This document shows, in pieces, positions 33,922-44,100 of a DNA stretch of 53,044 bases. The stretch is from Chitinophagales bacterium. Its GTDB lineage: Bacteria > Bacteroidota > Bacteroidia > Chitinophagales > CAIODY01. The notes under the pieces are model-generated. The model had not been told where the DNA came from. It searched no databases and worked only from the letters and a program-made list of their open reading frames with translations. The stretch is from assembly GCA_947449695.1 (NCBI GenBank), contig CANFST010000017.1:1-53044 (forward strand). The letters are read 5' to 3'. A program made the translations under genes and the position numbers. The stretch's first letter is position 1. Each line of letters starts with the position of its first letter.

Positions 33922-35025
33922 ATGAACGAAGAAATTAAAAATATTGAACAAGAATCAGACCCAAGAGATGGTGATGAAATGTACATTCACAAAGTGATTA
34001 AAGTGGATGCCAAACAAGAGCTTTTGCGCATAGATAAATTTTTAATGATTCGCCTAGGTGGTTCAAGCCGAAATAAAATTCAGTTAGGCATTGATGCAGG
34101 AAATGTTTTAGTCAATGACAAAAAAGTAAAACCAAATTACCGGATCCGACCAAACGATATCATATCAATTGTTCTTGCCGAAGAACCTGTTGACTATTTT
34201 TTAACACCAGAAAACATTCCCTTAGAAATTGTTTATGAAGATGATGATGTAGCCTTAATCAATAAAGCTGCCGGAATGGTTGTACACCCTGGAGTAGGCA
34301 ATAGAAATGGTACTTTGGTGAATGCCTTACTCTTTCATTTTTTAAATGATAATGGGGAAAATGAATTAGCTATGAATGTGATTCATAAAAAAGGTAACGA
34401 AAATATCATGGGTGATATTCGACCATTTTTAGTTCATAGAATTGATAAAAATACTTCAGGCTTATTAGTAGTGGCAAAAAATGAACGTGCAATGGAATTT
34501 TTGGGAAAACAATTTTTTCATCATTCAATCCAACGAAAATATATTGCCTTAGTTTGGGGCGATTTAAAAAATGAATCAGGAACTATCATCGGCAACATTG
34601 GAAGAAACCCAAAAGATCGTCAAAAATTTTGTGTTACAGAAGATGATTCGCAGGGGAAACATGCGGTTACACATTATAAAGTTTTAGAGCGATTTAATTT
34701 TGTCACTCTAATTGAATGTCAATTAGAAACTGGCAGAACTCATCAGATAAGAGTTCATTTGCAAAGCATCGGACATACCTTATTTAGCGATGAAGTATAT
34801 GGTGGGAATAAAATTTTAAAAGGTACAATCTACTCTAAATACAAACAGTTTGTTGAAAATTGTTTTGCAATTTGCCCACGTCAGGCATTGCATGCGCAAT
34901 CATTAGGATTTAATCATCCAACCACACAAAAATTTATTTCATTTGAAGCCCCAATTCCAGCAGATATGCTGCAGATAATTAACAAATGGAGAAACTATGT
35001 TAAAGCTTTAAGTGAATCGGAATAA
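33922..35025 (+). CDS. RluA/RluD-family 23S rRNA pseudouridine synthase
   Basis: 367 residues: N-terminal S4 RNA-binding domain (about 30-85, RIDKFLMIRLGGSSRNKIQLGI and VNDKKVKPNYRI), then the synthase domain with the catalytic aspartate D175 in LVHRIDKNTSGLLVVAKN and the signature ETGRTHQIRVHLQSIGH. Full length and architecture match RluD, which modifies helix 69 of 23S rRNA, but RluA-group members are hard to separate by eye. Co-directional with lipB (3-nt gap). Confidence 0.92.
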   Translation: MNEEIKNIEQESDPRDGDEMYIHKVIKVDAKQELLRIDKFLMIRLGGSSRNKIQLGIDAGNVLVNDKKVKPNYRIRPNDIISIVLAEEPVDYFLTPENIPLEIVYEDDDVALINKAAGMVVHPGVGNRNGTLVNALLFHFLNDNGENELAMNVIHKKGNENIMGDIRPFLVHRIDKNTSGLLVVAKNERAMEFLGKQFFHHSIQRKYIALVWGDLKNESGTIIGNIGRNPKDRQKFCVTEDDSQGKHAVTHYKVLERFNFVTLIECQLETGRTHQIRVHLQSIGHTLFSDEVYGGNKILKGTIYSKYKQFVENCFAICPRQALHAQSLGFNHPTTQKFISFEAPIPADMLQIINKWRNYVKALSESE

Positions 35026-35031
35026 GTTTTT

Positions 35032-36411
35032 TTATCTGCTAAAAGTTAATCGCATTCCATTCTGACATTCATCAAATTTTCCGTTTTCGTAAGCTAAATG
35101 ACCATTCACAAAAGTGTGTGTTACTGCACCTTTCAGCGTTTTATTTTCTAACGGACTCCAGCCACATTTGTAAAAAATATTTTCTTTTTTCACCGTGAAA
35201 TCTTGATTGATATCCACCAAAGCCAAGTCAGCAAAATAGCCTTCGCGAATAAATCCACGATTTTCAATTTGAAAAATTACTGCTGGCGCATGACACATTT
35301 TTTCTACGATTTTTTCCAAAGAAATTTTTCCTTCGTGATAAAAACTCAATAGCATTTGTAAACTATGTTGCACCAATGGCAAACCTGCTGGAGCTTGACT
35401 GTATTGCGTTTGCTGTTTTTCTTCCCAGGTGTGTGGCGCATGGTCAGTGGCAATTAAATCTGTTTGGTTGCACAACAATGCTTCTAACAAAGCAGCCTTG
35501 TGATGAGCATCTTTTATCGCTGGATTGCATTTGATTTGATTACCTAAAGTTTTGTAATCATCAGCGCTGAAATATAAATGATGCACACATTGTTCTGCTG
35601 TGATTTTCTTGGAAGCCAAAGCAGCCAGTACTTCTGCGGTAGTTGAATTTTTGTTGACAGTTGTGTTTGCTGCGAACAACGGAATTTCATCTGCGGTTGA
35701 AATATGAAATACATTCAATTTTGCGCCGTGTTTTTTAGCCAATGAAATCGCTAATGAAGATGATTCATAACAAGCCTTCTCATTTCTGATAATAGGATGC
35801 CATTCCACTGGAATATCTTTTCCGAAGCGGCGTTCGGCTTCTTCTAAATTTTGCCGAATCACTTTTTCTGATTCACAATGCGTAGCAATAATGCAAGGTG
35901 CATCGGCAAAAACTTTTTCTAAAATCACTTCATTATCTACCAACATATTGCCTGTGCTGCTGCCCATGAACATTTTTATGCCGCAAACATTTTTCGGATT
36001 TGTCTTTTTTACTTCTTCAATATTATCATTGGAAGCACCCATGAAAAAAGAAAAATTCGCCAACGATTTTCGTTGAGCAATTTGATATTTTTCTTCTAAC
36101 AATTCTTGTGTTAAAGTTTGTGGCTTGGTGTTGGGTTGCTCCATGAAAGTGGTTGTACCACCTGCTACTGCTGCTTTTGCTTCCGTATAAATTTCTGCCT
36201 TGTGAGTTAAACCCGGTTCACGAAAATGAACTTGGTCATCAATAATACCTGGGATTAAATGCTTGCCATTGGCATCAATTTCTGTTGCAGCAAATTTCTC
36301 TGAAATATTTTTTGCAATTTTTTCAATGCGACTATTTTTGATTAAAACATCAGCTTCAATGATGTTGCCTTCATTGACAATTTTTGCGTTTTTGATGATG
36401 GTTGTTAACAT
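35032..36411 (-). CDS. pyrC: dihydroorotase (active-type, class I)
   Basis: 459-residue amidohydrolase. Metal and catalytic residues: DDQVHFREPGLT (H62 present; the first His of HxH is Q60, a substitution I associate with the Bacteroidota family), carbamylated lysine K146 in GIKMFMGSS, H178 in THCE, H236 in FHISTADE, and D323/H324 in TDHAPHTWEEK. It should close carbamoyl-aspartate to dihydroorotate in pyrimidine synthesis, though allantoinase-like relatives exist. It is the intact counterpart of the degenerate paralogue at 11158-12423. A -7-like box lies 4 nt before the ATG. Confidence 0.85.
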   Translation of the reverse strand: MLTTIIKNAKIVNEGNIIEADVLIKNSRIEKIAKNISEKFAATEIDANGKHLIPGIIDDQVHFREPGLTHKAEIYTEAKAAVAGGTTTFMEQPNTKPQTLTQELLEEKYQIAQRKSLANFSFFMGASNDNIEEVKKTNPKNVCGIKMFMGSSTGNMLVDNEVILEKVFADAPCIIATHCESEKVIRQNLEEAERRFGKDIPVEWHPIIRNEKACYESSSLAISLAKKHGAKLNVFHISTADEIPLFAANTTVNKNSTTAEVLAALASKKITAEQCVHHLYFSADDYKTLGNQIKCNPAIKDAHHKAALLEALLCNQTDLIATDHAPHTWEEKQQTQYSQAPAGLPLVQHSLQMLLSFYHEGKISLEKIVEKMCHAPAVIFQIENRGFIREGYFADLALVDINQDFTVKKENIFYKCGWSPLENKTLKGAVTHTFVNGHLAYENGKFDECQNGMRLTFSR

Positions 36412-36415
36412 GTGG

Positions 36416-36423
36416 TAAAGGTA
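36416..36423 (-). promoter_or_regulatory. -7-like box abutting the pyrC start
   Basis: Minus-strand TACCTTTA (last base off consensus), followed by CCAC and ATG, the same arrangement as before the HMG-CoA lyase gene. Confidence 0.4.
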
Positions 36424-36465
36424 TGAATGTTGTTTATTCTAACGGTTCGAAACTTTATTGGTTAA

Positions 36466-37044
36466 TCATTTTGTTTTTGAAATTTCTTTAAAAGCTTCAT
36501 AATTACAATCTAAATATCCTTCTGAATCGGTGTAAATAATACCAGATTCATAACATTCACAAACTATTTTAAAGAGTGTTGTCAAAGATTTATAAACATA
36601 ACAAGGCTCTTCACCTGATGAACTTGTCCAATAGATTTTAGCATAATTTTCAGTATTTAGGTTGAGGTCAATCCAGTAAAAATCTCCAGCCCCATCACTT
36701 AAAAAAGGGAATAAACATTTATTTGGTTTGAAATTAGTATCATAATTTAAAAAGAAATCTTCAACCTGAATTGAAATGGTATAATTTAAGATTGCGTCTT
36801 CAATACTTAAAAAAGTATGAATTGGGATAAGTCCGGTCTTTCCGCTTGGATAGTTTAAATAATCAGTACCATTAGCAAAACTGTATAGTTCTTTCAATTC
36901 ACTGCTAAATTTAAAACCAAGTGTAGTTTCGGTTTGCTTTATAGATTGTTCATCTAAAGGCGGTCTAAGTATTTTTGGAAGTAAATACCCAAGTCTATTT
37001 TGCACCTCAATTATCCTTTCAAAATATTCTGTGATTGTTTTCAT
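36466..37044 (-). CDS. SMI1/KNR4-superfamily protein
   Basis: 192 residues from the ATG at 37044 (MKTITEYFERIIEVQNRLGY); the longer frame to 37098 is not needed. The core has the SMI1/KNR4 pattern: ETTLGFKFSSELKELYSFANG at the N terminus, FPFLSDGAGDFYWIDLN in the middle and a C-terminal helix after YVYKSLTTLFKIV. In bacteria this fold is best known as an immunity protein of contact-dependent or polymorphic toxins, but no toxin gene is adjacent, so it may be an orphan immunity or a regulatory protein. Confidence 0.75.
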   Translation of the reverse strand: MKTITEYFERIIEVQNRLGYLLPKILRPPLDEQSIKQTETTLGFKFSSELKELYSFANGTDYLNYPSGKTGLIPIHTFLSIEDAILNYTISIQVEDFFLNYDTNFKPNKCLFPFLSDGAGDFYWIDLNLNTENYAKIYWTSSSGEEPCYVYKSLTTLFKIVCECYESGIIYTDSEGYLDCNYEAFKEISKTK

Positions 37045-37148
37045 TGATACAAATATCCACTCCATTTTTTGAAAATCCAAAAATATTTCGATGACCAAAA
37101 TCCTTTCCCCTTCATTTTCTTTTCACTAATTTTAACCAAACTAATTTT

Positions 37149-37505
37149 ATGCAACAAGAGAAAAATAAAGTGGATGAAGTGGTGGAGCATCTCGAAAATT
37201 ATTTGGATACGCAACAACAAATCACCAAACTCACTATCGCTGAAAAGACCAGTATTATTGGGGCTTCTCTGTTATCAGGTTTCATTATCGGTGCTTTGTT
37301 TTTGTTGGTGTTTTTATTTGCCAGCATTGCGTTGGCTTTTTATCTCTCTACATTTTTTGAAAAAGCCTACACGGGTTTTTTATTGGTAACAGGCATTTAT
37401 TTTTTCATCGGTATCATCTTGTTATTGTTCAGAAAAAGTTTGTTGCTAACGCCATTTACGAATTCTTTCATCAAAAACATCTTAAAAGAAAACAACCATG
37501 AATAA
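37149..37505 (+). CDS. holin-like two-helix membrane protein
   Basis: 118 residues: a charged N-terminal amphipathic segment (EVVEHLENYLDTQQQITKL) and two long transmembrane helices (SGFIIGALFLLVFLFASIAL, GFLLVTGIYFFIGIILLLF). The layout matches the phage-holin/YqjE-like family widespread in Bacteroidota chromosomes, where it is not linked to phages. It overlaps the next gene by 8 nt, implying coupled translation. Confidence 0.75.
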   Translation: MQQEKNKVDEVVEHLENYLDTQQQITKLTIAEKTSIIGASLLSGFIIGALFLLVFLFASIALAFYLSTFFEKAYTGFLLVTGIYFFIGIILLLFRKSLLLTPFTNSFIKNILKENNHE

Positions 37506-37869
37506 CATTAATAATCTGCAAGAACTTCGTGCTGAAAAAAAACGATTGCAAGCTGTTGCACAACAGCAAAAAGCACAACTGAAGCAAGATGTAGCCGAAA
37601 TACAAGAAAGTTTACAACCAATGAATTTATTGCTCAATGCAGTTCATCATTTCACAGGAATTAAATTTGATAAAGAAACTTTTTTGAAAAATGGATTGGC
37701 TTATGGCATTTCCATTATTGCTCAACAAACATTTTTGAAAGCGGAACAAAAAGCCGAAGAAAAGCTGCATGAATGGGCTGTTGCGTTGGTAGAGAAAGTA
37801 AAAAATTATGTGCAATCGTTTTGGCAGAAGGATAAAAATAAAGCTACTGAACCCTCTACAAATCAATAA
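37498..37869 (+). CDS. helical partner protein of the holin-like gene
   Basis: 123 residues beginning with a coiled coil (LQELRAEKKRLQAVAQQQKAQ), no transmembrane segment, ending in a lysine-rich tail. The 8-nt overlap with the holin-like gene recalls the enterobacterial yqjD-yqjE-yqjK arrangement, in which such proteins bind ribosomes or the membrane in stationary phase; this analogy is an inference. Its stop codon directly adjoins the convergent MFS gene's stop. Confidence 0.7.
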   Translation: MNNINNLQELRAEKKRLQAVAQQQKAQLKQDVAEIQESLQPMNLLLNAVHHFTGIKFDKETFLKNGLAYGISIIAQQTFLKAEQKAEEKLHEWAVALVEKVKNYVQSFWQKDKNKATEPSTNQ

Positions 37870-39084
37870 TCATCTCCGTTTCCAATGTAAATCCCAATAA
37901 GTGATAACAAAACTTATCAGCATTAAAATTCCACCTAAAATAAATGGTGCGCCTGGCAATTTAATCGGTGCATTTTCACTCGTGAAAAAATAAAAAGTAT
38001 TGGTCATTAATACTGGACCAATTATACTTGCTGCACTCATCAAACTGGTTAAGCCACCTTGTAATTCGCCTTGGTTGCTGGCTGGCACTTCTGCTGTCAT
38101 TAAGGCTTGCAAGGCAGGACCTGAAATTCCACCCAAACAATAAGGAATTAAAAACACAAATAACATCCAGCTTTCAGATGCAAATGCAAACAAAATCATA
38201 CCGAGTGCATACAAGCCAAAACCGATGTACACACTTTTTTCATTGCCTAATTTCGGATTGATAAATCGAATCAAACCACCTTGCACAACGCCAACCAAAA
38301 CACCGACAACAGCTAGTGAATAACCAACTGTGGCTTCATCCCACTTAAAACGATACATGGTAAAAAAACTCCAGTTGCTTTGCACTGCATGTGAACCCAA
38401 CGCTAAAAAAACAAAAGCAATTAACATTCCTAAAATGGATTTGTATTTACTCAAATGCACCAAAGTACTGATGGGATTGGCTTTCTTCCAGTCAAATGCT
38501 CTGCGATTTTCTTTACTTAATGATTCAGGTAAAATAAAATAACCATAAGCCAAATTCAAAAATGATAAAGCTGATGCTAAAAAGAATGGCGCTCTTACTC
38601 CAAAATTATGAGAAACTACACCACCTAGAAAAGGACCAATGATAAAACCCATACCGAATGCAGCGCCAATCATGCCGAAATTTTTTGCTCGTTCTTCAGG
38701 CGCACTCACATCTGCAATGTACGCAGATGCAGTGGTGAAGCTGGCTCCAGTGATGCCTGCAATAACTCTTCCTAACATCAACCAAGCATAACTTGGTGCA
38801 AATGCTGTGATTAAATAATCAATTCCGAAACCGAACAATGAGAATAATAAAATTGGTCTTCTGCCAAATCTGTCACTTAAATTTCCAAGAATTGGTGAAC
38901 AAATAAATTGTGCAACCGAAAATGCAAACAGCAAGAAACCACCATATTTGCTGGCTTCGTTGACTTTGATGTGCATCATTTCTGAAAGCAGTTTTGGTAT
39001 AACAGGAATGATGATCCCAAATCCAATTACATCAATTAATAAGGTAACGAAGATAAATCCTATAGCTGCTTTTTGGTTTTTCAT
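37870..39084 (-). CDS. MFS drug exporter, TetA/TCR type
   Basis: 404 residues and twelve predicted helices of the 12-TM drug:H+ antiporter group. Motif A GNLSDRFGRRPILLFSLFG lies after helix 2, motif C-like GFIIGPFLGG in helix 5, and the opening FVTLLIDVIGFGIIIPVIP matches TetA-like proteins. Chromosomal relatives are common and are not necessarily tetracycline resistance determinants. It sits between the holin-like pair (convergent) and hflX (same strand, 24 nt). Confidence 0.9.
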   Translation of the reverse strand: MKNQKAAIGFIFVTLLIDVIGFGIIIPVIPKLLSEMMHIKVNEASKYGGFLLFAFSVAQFICSPILGNLSDRFGRRPILLFSLFGFGIDYLITAFAPSYAWLMLGRVIAGITGASFTTASAYIADVSAPEERAKNFGMIGAAFGMGFIIGPFLGGVVSHNFGVRAPFFLASALSFLNLAYGYFILPESLSKENRRAFDWKKANPISTLVHLSKYKSILGMLIAFVFLALGSHAVQSNWSFFTMYRFKWDEATVGYSLAVVGVLVGVVQGGLIRFINPKLGNEKSVYIGFGLYALGMILFAFASESWMLFVFLIPYCLGGISGPALQALMTAEVPASNQGELQGGLTSLMSAASIIGPVLMTNTFYFFTSENAPIKLPGAPFILGGILMLISFVITYWDLHWKRR

Positions 39085-39108
39085 TTACTTGGTAGAGGTA
39101 ATTTTTAA

Positions 39109-40305
39109 TTAAAACTTTTGAGCAATGTAAGGATAACGCTCTTCGTACAACACTTTTACTTTTTCTAAAATAGTATTGCGCAAGCCATCCATATTTCTTT
39201 TTTCTAAAGCACTCACAAAAACACACTGCCCGTGAAGCCTTGTCAACCAGGCATTTTCAAGCTCATTTATAATTTCTTTACGAACACTTAATGGTGTAAG
39301 CTCATCAAAGTGATTTTTTTCGTACAAATCAATTTTGTTGAAAATCACTAATGTAGGTTTGTCCGCCACTTTTAATTCCAACAAAGTTTCATTCACTGTT
39401 TTCATTTGGTCTTCAAATTGCGGATGCGAAATATCTACCACATGAATTAAAATATCACTTTCTCTCACCTCATCCAAAGTTGATTTAAAACTTTCCACCA
39501 AAGTGTGCGGCAGCTTGCGAATGAAGCCTACCGTATCACTCAACAAAAAAGGAATTCTGTCAATCACCACTTTGCGAACAGTGGTATCAAGCGTTGCAAA
39601 CAATTTATTTTCGGCAAACACTTCACTTTTGCTCAACAAATTCATGGTAGTGCTTTTGCCAACATTGGTGTAACCCACCAATGCTACACGAATTACTTCG
39701 CCACGGCTTTTGCGTTGTGTGATAAATTGTTTATCAATTTGTGTTAAATCGTGTTTGAGTTTTGAAATATTTTCTTTGACCAATCGGCGGTCAGTTTCAA
39801 TTTCTTTTTCGCCTGGCCCTCTCATTCCTATCCCACCTTTTTGGCGTTCTAAGTGGCTCCATAAGCCTCTTAATCGGGGCAATAAATATTGCAACTGCGC
39901 TAATTCTACTTGTGTTTTTGCATGTGCTGTTCTGGCTCGTGATGCAAAAATATCGAGGATTAATCCTGTTCTATCTACCACTTTGCATTTTAAAATTGCT
40001 TCTATATTGGTTTGCTGACGACCACTTAATTCATCATCAAAAATTACTAAACCCACATCATTTTGAAGTGTGTAATTTCTTATTTCTTCTAATTTTCCGC
40101 TGCCAATAAATGTGTTAGAATCTAACTTTTGCATACGTTGGGTAAACCGCTTAATAGCAATAGCACCAGCAGTTTCAGCCAAAAAAGTAAGCTCATCTAA
40201 ATATTCATTGACTTGTTCTTCTTTTTGATTGTTTTGTATGGCACTTACTAACACGGCTTTTTCGACGCCTAAGTTTTTTTGAAAAGTATCTAAGTGATTA
40301 ATCAT
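39109..40305 (-). CDS. hflX: ribosome-associated GTPase HflX
   Basis: GTPase that binds the 50S subunit and splits stalled or heat-stressed ribosomes. From the ATG at 40305 (MINHLDTFQKNLGVEKAVLV) it has 398 residues. The N-terminal HflX domain (FIGSGKLEEIRNY, DRTGLILDIFASRA) precedes the G domain: G1 GYTNVGKST, G3 DTVGFIRKLP, G4 NKID. The linker RQKGGIGMRGPGEKEIETDRR is diagnostic. The longer frame to 40389 extends past the promoter. The stop precedes the MFS gene on the same strand. Confidence 0.95.
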   Translation of the reverse strand: MINHLDTFQKNLGVEKAVLVSAIQNNQKEEQVNEYLDELTFLAETAGAIAIKRFTQRMQKLDSNTFIGSGKLEEIRNYTLQNDVGLVIFDDELSGRQQTNIEAILKCKVVDRTGLILDIFASRARTAHAKTQVELAQLQYLLPRLRGLWSHLERQKGGIGMRGPGEKEIETDRRLVKENISKLKHDLTQIDKQFITQRKSRGEVIRVALVGYTNVGKSTTMNLLSKSEVFAENKLFATLDTTVRKVVIDRIPFLLSDTVGFIRKLPHTLVESFKSTLDEVRESDILIHVVDISHPQFEDQMKTVNETLLELKVADKPTLVIFNKIDLYEKNHFDELTPLSVRKEIINELENAWLTRLHGQCVFVSALEKRNMDGLRNTILEKVKVLYEERYPYIAQKF

Positions 40306-40311
40306 GTGGTG

Positions 40312-40319
40312 CAAAAATA
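40312..40319 (-). promoter_or_regulatory. -7 box abutting the hflX start
   Basis: Minus-strand TATTTTTG (full match to TAnnTTTG), then CACCAC and ATG: only 6 nt between box and start codon, so the transcript may be leaderless. Confidence 0.5.
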
Positions 40320-40440
40320 GGTGTGATTGATGAATATTTTCTTGACAGAATTGCATTTCTAAATTCAAAAAAAACGACACTTTGAACACTTCTGTTCAGA
40401 AACAAAATTTTTCAAAAAACATTTTGACTTAATTTTAGGT

Positions 40441-41142
40441 ATGAAAAAAAATATTTTATTACTGCTTTGTATGTTTTTTCTTTTGGCTTCATGCAAAAAG
40501 AAGACTGAAACAGTGGATTTAAAAACTGATTATTTTCCATTAAAGGTTGGGGCATGGATAATCTATAATGTTGACTCGACTTATTACGATAATTTTTTGT
40601 TGACTCACTATACGCATCATTTTCAATTGAAGGAACTGGTGGCTTCATCATTTACAGACGGAAGTGGCGATTTAGCATATAGTCTAGAGAGATACGAAAG
40701 GGACTCGGATACATTACCTTTTGTTATTAAAAATGTTTGGACGGAAAAAGTGATAAACAACAGAGCAGAAAAAGTAGAAGAAAATCAAAGATTTATTAAG
40801 TTGGTTTTTCCACCTCAATTTAGTACGACTTGGAAAGGCAACGCATTTATTAAACCTGATCTGACTAGTATTTATACAAAATTTTTAGGCAACTGGGATT
40901 ATGAATATACAGCTATCGATGCTCCAAACTCTTTCGGCAGTAATAGTTTCAATTCAACTGCAACGATAGTTGCAGATAATGAAATAGTGCCAGGATTGCA
41001 ACAAACCAATTTTACAGAAACTTATGCAAGAGGCGTTGGTTTAATTTATTACCATCACAAATATCTTGAAAAACAACCTACTGACGCAAATTGGATTTCA
41101 GGATTCGATGTATCAGCCACCATTGAATCTTATGGTTATTAA
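40441..41142 (+). CDS. lipoprotein of unknown function
   Basis: 233 residues with a textbook lipoprotein signal (MKKNILLLLCMFFLLASC, lipobox LASC, followed by KKK). The mature part, beginning near YFPLKVGAWIIYNVDSTYY, has the spacing and aromatic content of the beta-sandwich lipoproteins frequent in Bacteroidota, but no family is recognised. Its last 4 nt overlap the stop of the convergent T9SS gene. Confidence 0.7.
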   Translation: MKKNILLLLCMFFLLASCKKKTETVDLKTDYFPLKVGAWIIYNVDSTYYDNFLLTHYTHHFQLKELVASSFTDGSGDLAYSLERYERDSDTLPFVIKNVWTEKVINNRAEKVEENQRFIKLVFPPQFSTTWKGNAFIKPDLTSIYTKFLGNWDYEYTAIDAPNSFGSNSFNSTATIVADNEIVPGLQQTNFTETYARGVGLIYYHHKYLEKQPTDANWISGFDVSATIESYGY

Positions 41143-44100
41143 TGCTGAATCAATAAACTTTTAACCACTTTACCTTTATTGGTAATGATATTCACCATAT
41201 AAATACCATTGGGTAAATTTTGTGTAATTAAAGAAATTTGTTGTTGATTATTGTTGTGTTCAAATTTTAGAGTTCTAACTACTTCGCCCATTACATTTTG
41301 TAATGAAATTTCTTTTAATGACACATCAGATGAAGCTTTGATAGTAAATTCGTTTTCTGCTGGATTAGGCATTAAACTAACATTTTTTGTCCATTCAATA
41401 TTTTCAATACCAGTTGATTTATATTCAATTGTTGTGCTATCGGCAGAGGCAACTGATTGAATAATATTTCCTTTATAATCAATTATTCGAATATCGCTGA
41501 TGCTACAATGCAATATATAATCTTTGATAACATTTGATAATTTACCAGCAATATTGCCGGTTTGTACATCAATAGTCACAGTTGCTAAATTACCAAAGCC
41601 TCGTTTTCCAACTCTGTCGTTTCTTACAAAACCAACATCAATAGCACCTTGCGAACGATAATATTTTAATATTTGCAAGTAATCGCCATTACCTGTACAC
41701 AGCCAATTTGGGGTGTTAAATTGAAATTGAATAGTGTTTGTATCAACAACTAGCGGATCGAAGTGAAATGTGAATGCAAATCCATAAACATCATTGCCTT
41801 CTTTGATGTTGTCACCAATTGAAATGCCACAATAAATCCTTGCACTATCCCTAAATACTGAATGAGGGAGAGTAACATAAATTGGTAATTGGTTTGTTTG
41901 TGCAAATGCGGTATGAACATTATTGTAGTTAAGACTTATTGCGTTAGTATCTGAAGCGTTGATTATTCCATCACCGTTGCAATCTGCGAATTTTGCATTT
42001 AATCCGAATGATACTGTATCAATCCAGTTTTGAGCTGGATAACCATCCCAGACATTTGATGGATGTAATCGGGCAGCACCTGTAAAACCATATCCTAAAC
42101 CAATATTAAAAATATCAAAATTATTTACCAAAGTATTTTTATCTACATCACCTGGGTAAACACAATCCGCTGTGCAAGCATAAATAATGATGGTATCCTT
42201 TGCTAAACAGCCATTTATATCTAATGAAGATAAAATAACTTGAGTAGTAACTGGTGGTGCATATATCGGATTAGAACAATTGATACAAACACCTGTTGGC
42301 AAAGGGCTCCAGTTATAAGTTAAAATATTTGATGACCCTTGATTGATGGCATGTAAAGTGGTGTTTGGGAAATTAAATGTGGTAGAAACATCATTGCCCA
42401 ATGAAACTTTTGGTGAATCTATTTTTACAATTATTTGGTCTGAATCCAACTGAAGGGTCAGCAAGTCAATTACTTTTAATTGATAGCTGGTAGAAGATAA
42501 ATTTTGAAAATGTGGGTTCGGGCAATTTGTGCAAGATAGATTTATATTTGGAGTCCACACATATTGCAATTGACTACTACCACCACTTACGGGGAAAATC
42601 GAAGCAGTAGAATTACTGCCATAACACAATATTAAATCAGCCCCCAAATGAACCTTTAAAGACTTAAAACAATGCGCTACTATCATTCCAGTATCACAAA
42701 AATTAGGTTGCCCGTTGTCACAAACTACATATTTAATAGTATCATTAAGAGTTGAATCTAATAAAGGGGAATATTGAATTTGGTTTCCTGTTAAATTAAC
42801 CAAACCATGAAACGAAGCACCAACAATGCTTACAGAAGCAGTTGTTAAATTTCCTTGTAAGCCTTGATTGCCATCATTATCAATATCATTTAATAATACA
42901 TCAATTAATTTTGTTTGAGAAAAAGCGATAAATGCAGTATCATCAATAGCAACTGGTGGATGATTAGTACAATTAAACTTTAATGAATAACTCACTGTAT
43001 CACTCGAAAAACATTGTGATGAATTATCAGTAACTTTTATTATTGAAATGGTAGGAATACTTGGTAGCGGTGAAAATAGTCCAATAGGATGAGCAATATT
43101 CGAATTAAATAAATTGCCAGTACTGCTCCATTGATAAGTATAATTGCCACTTCCTCCAGTTGCAACTTGTGATGCACCTAAAACGATTGGTTGATTCGCA
43201 CATACGCTATCATCAATACCTGCATGAGCTTTAGGGGCTGTATTAATAAAAATATTTTTTTGATAAGAACTACTACAACCATAAATACTTGTCAAATTTT
43301 GAGTGATAGTATAATTACCCCCTTGCAAATACTGATGTGAAGGATTTGCAAGCGTACTTTGATTATTTGAATTCAAAGGTTCACCAAAATTCCATTGAAT
43401 ACTGGCAATCGGGTCGGTACTATTAATAAAAGATGAATCTAAAAAATTGATTAATTCATTATCGCATAATAACGATGCAGAAAAACCTCCCTGTGGAATA
43501 GCCCTTAAATTAGGTTTAATATTCCAATAAATTGTATCAACTATTCCAGCCCCAACAGGTGGTGTACAAACTACATAATAAGGCTTACCAACTAATGTTT
43601 GCCAATTGGAAGAAGTGATGGTTAAAAACTGATTGTTACTTAAAAATGTATTAGCAGTATCGAACCACTGATAACTCGAAAAGCCTGATGGGGCTGCAAT
43701 TGTAACATTATTACTACCTACACATCTGGAATCATTAGCGCCTAAACTGCCTGCACTAACTAAGTCAAAATACCCATAACCAAATTGATTTCCTGTTGAA
43801 TCATCCCCTGCAATTATTTCAAAAGTAACTTGTTGATGAATATAATTTTTTAAATTAATTATTTGCTGAGTCCATGGTAAATACTGAACTGATGAATTAA
43901 TACTACTTGTTTGTAAATTATTTGGATATGGAATATTGTTGCAAGCTGCGCATTGAGACGAATTAAAAATACTATTCCCTGAATTATCCTTAACACTAAA
44001 ATAAAATCGAGAAGCAATACTACTTGAATGCCCTGCTAATTGAACCACTGCAGCATAAGCAACTGTCATGAAGTAATTATTCGAATCTACATTTAACAAG

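Noticed and set aside
37149-37869. Prophage lysis module (holin plus partner)
   Set aside because: No endolysin, structural or integrase gene is nearby, and the family is commonly chromosomal in this phylum.
37870-39084. Acquired tetracycline resistance gene
   Set aside because: The protein is TetA-like in topology and motif A, but sits in an ordinary chromosomal context with no mobile element or TetR; it is better called an MFS exporter.
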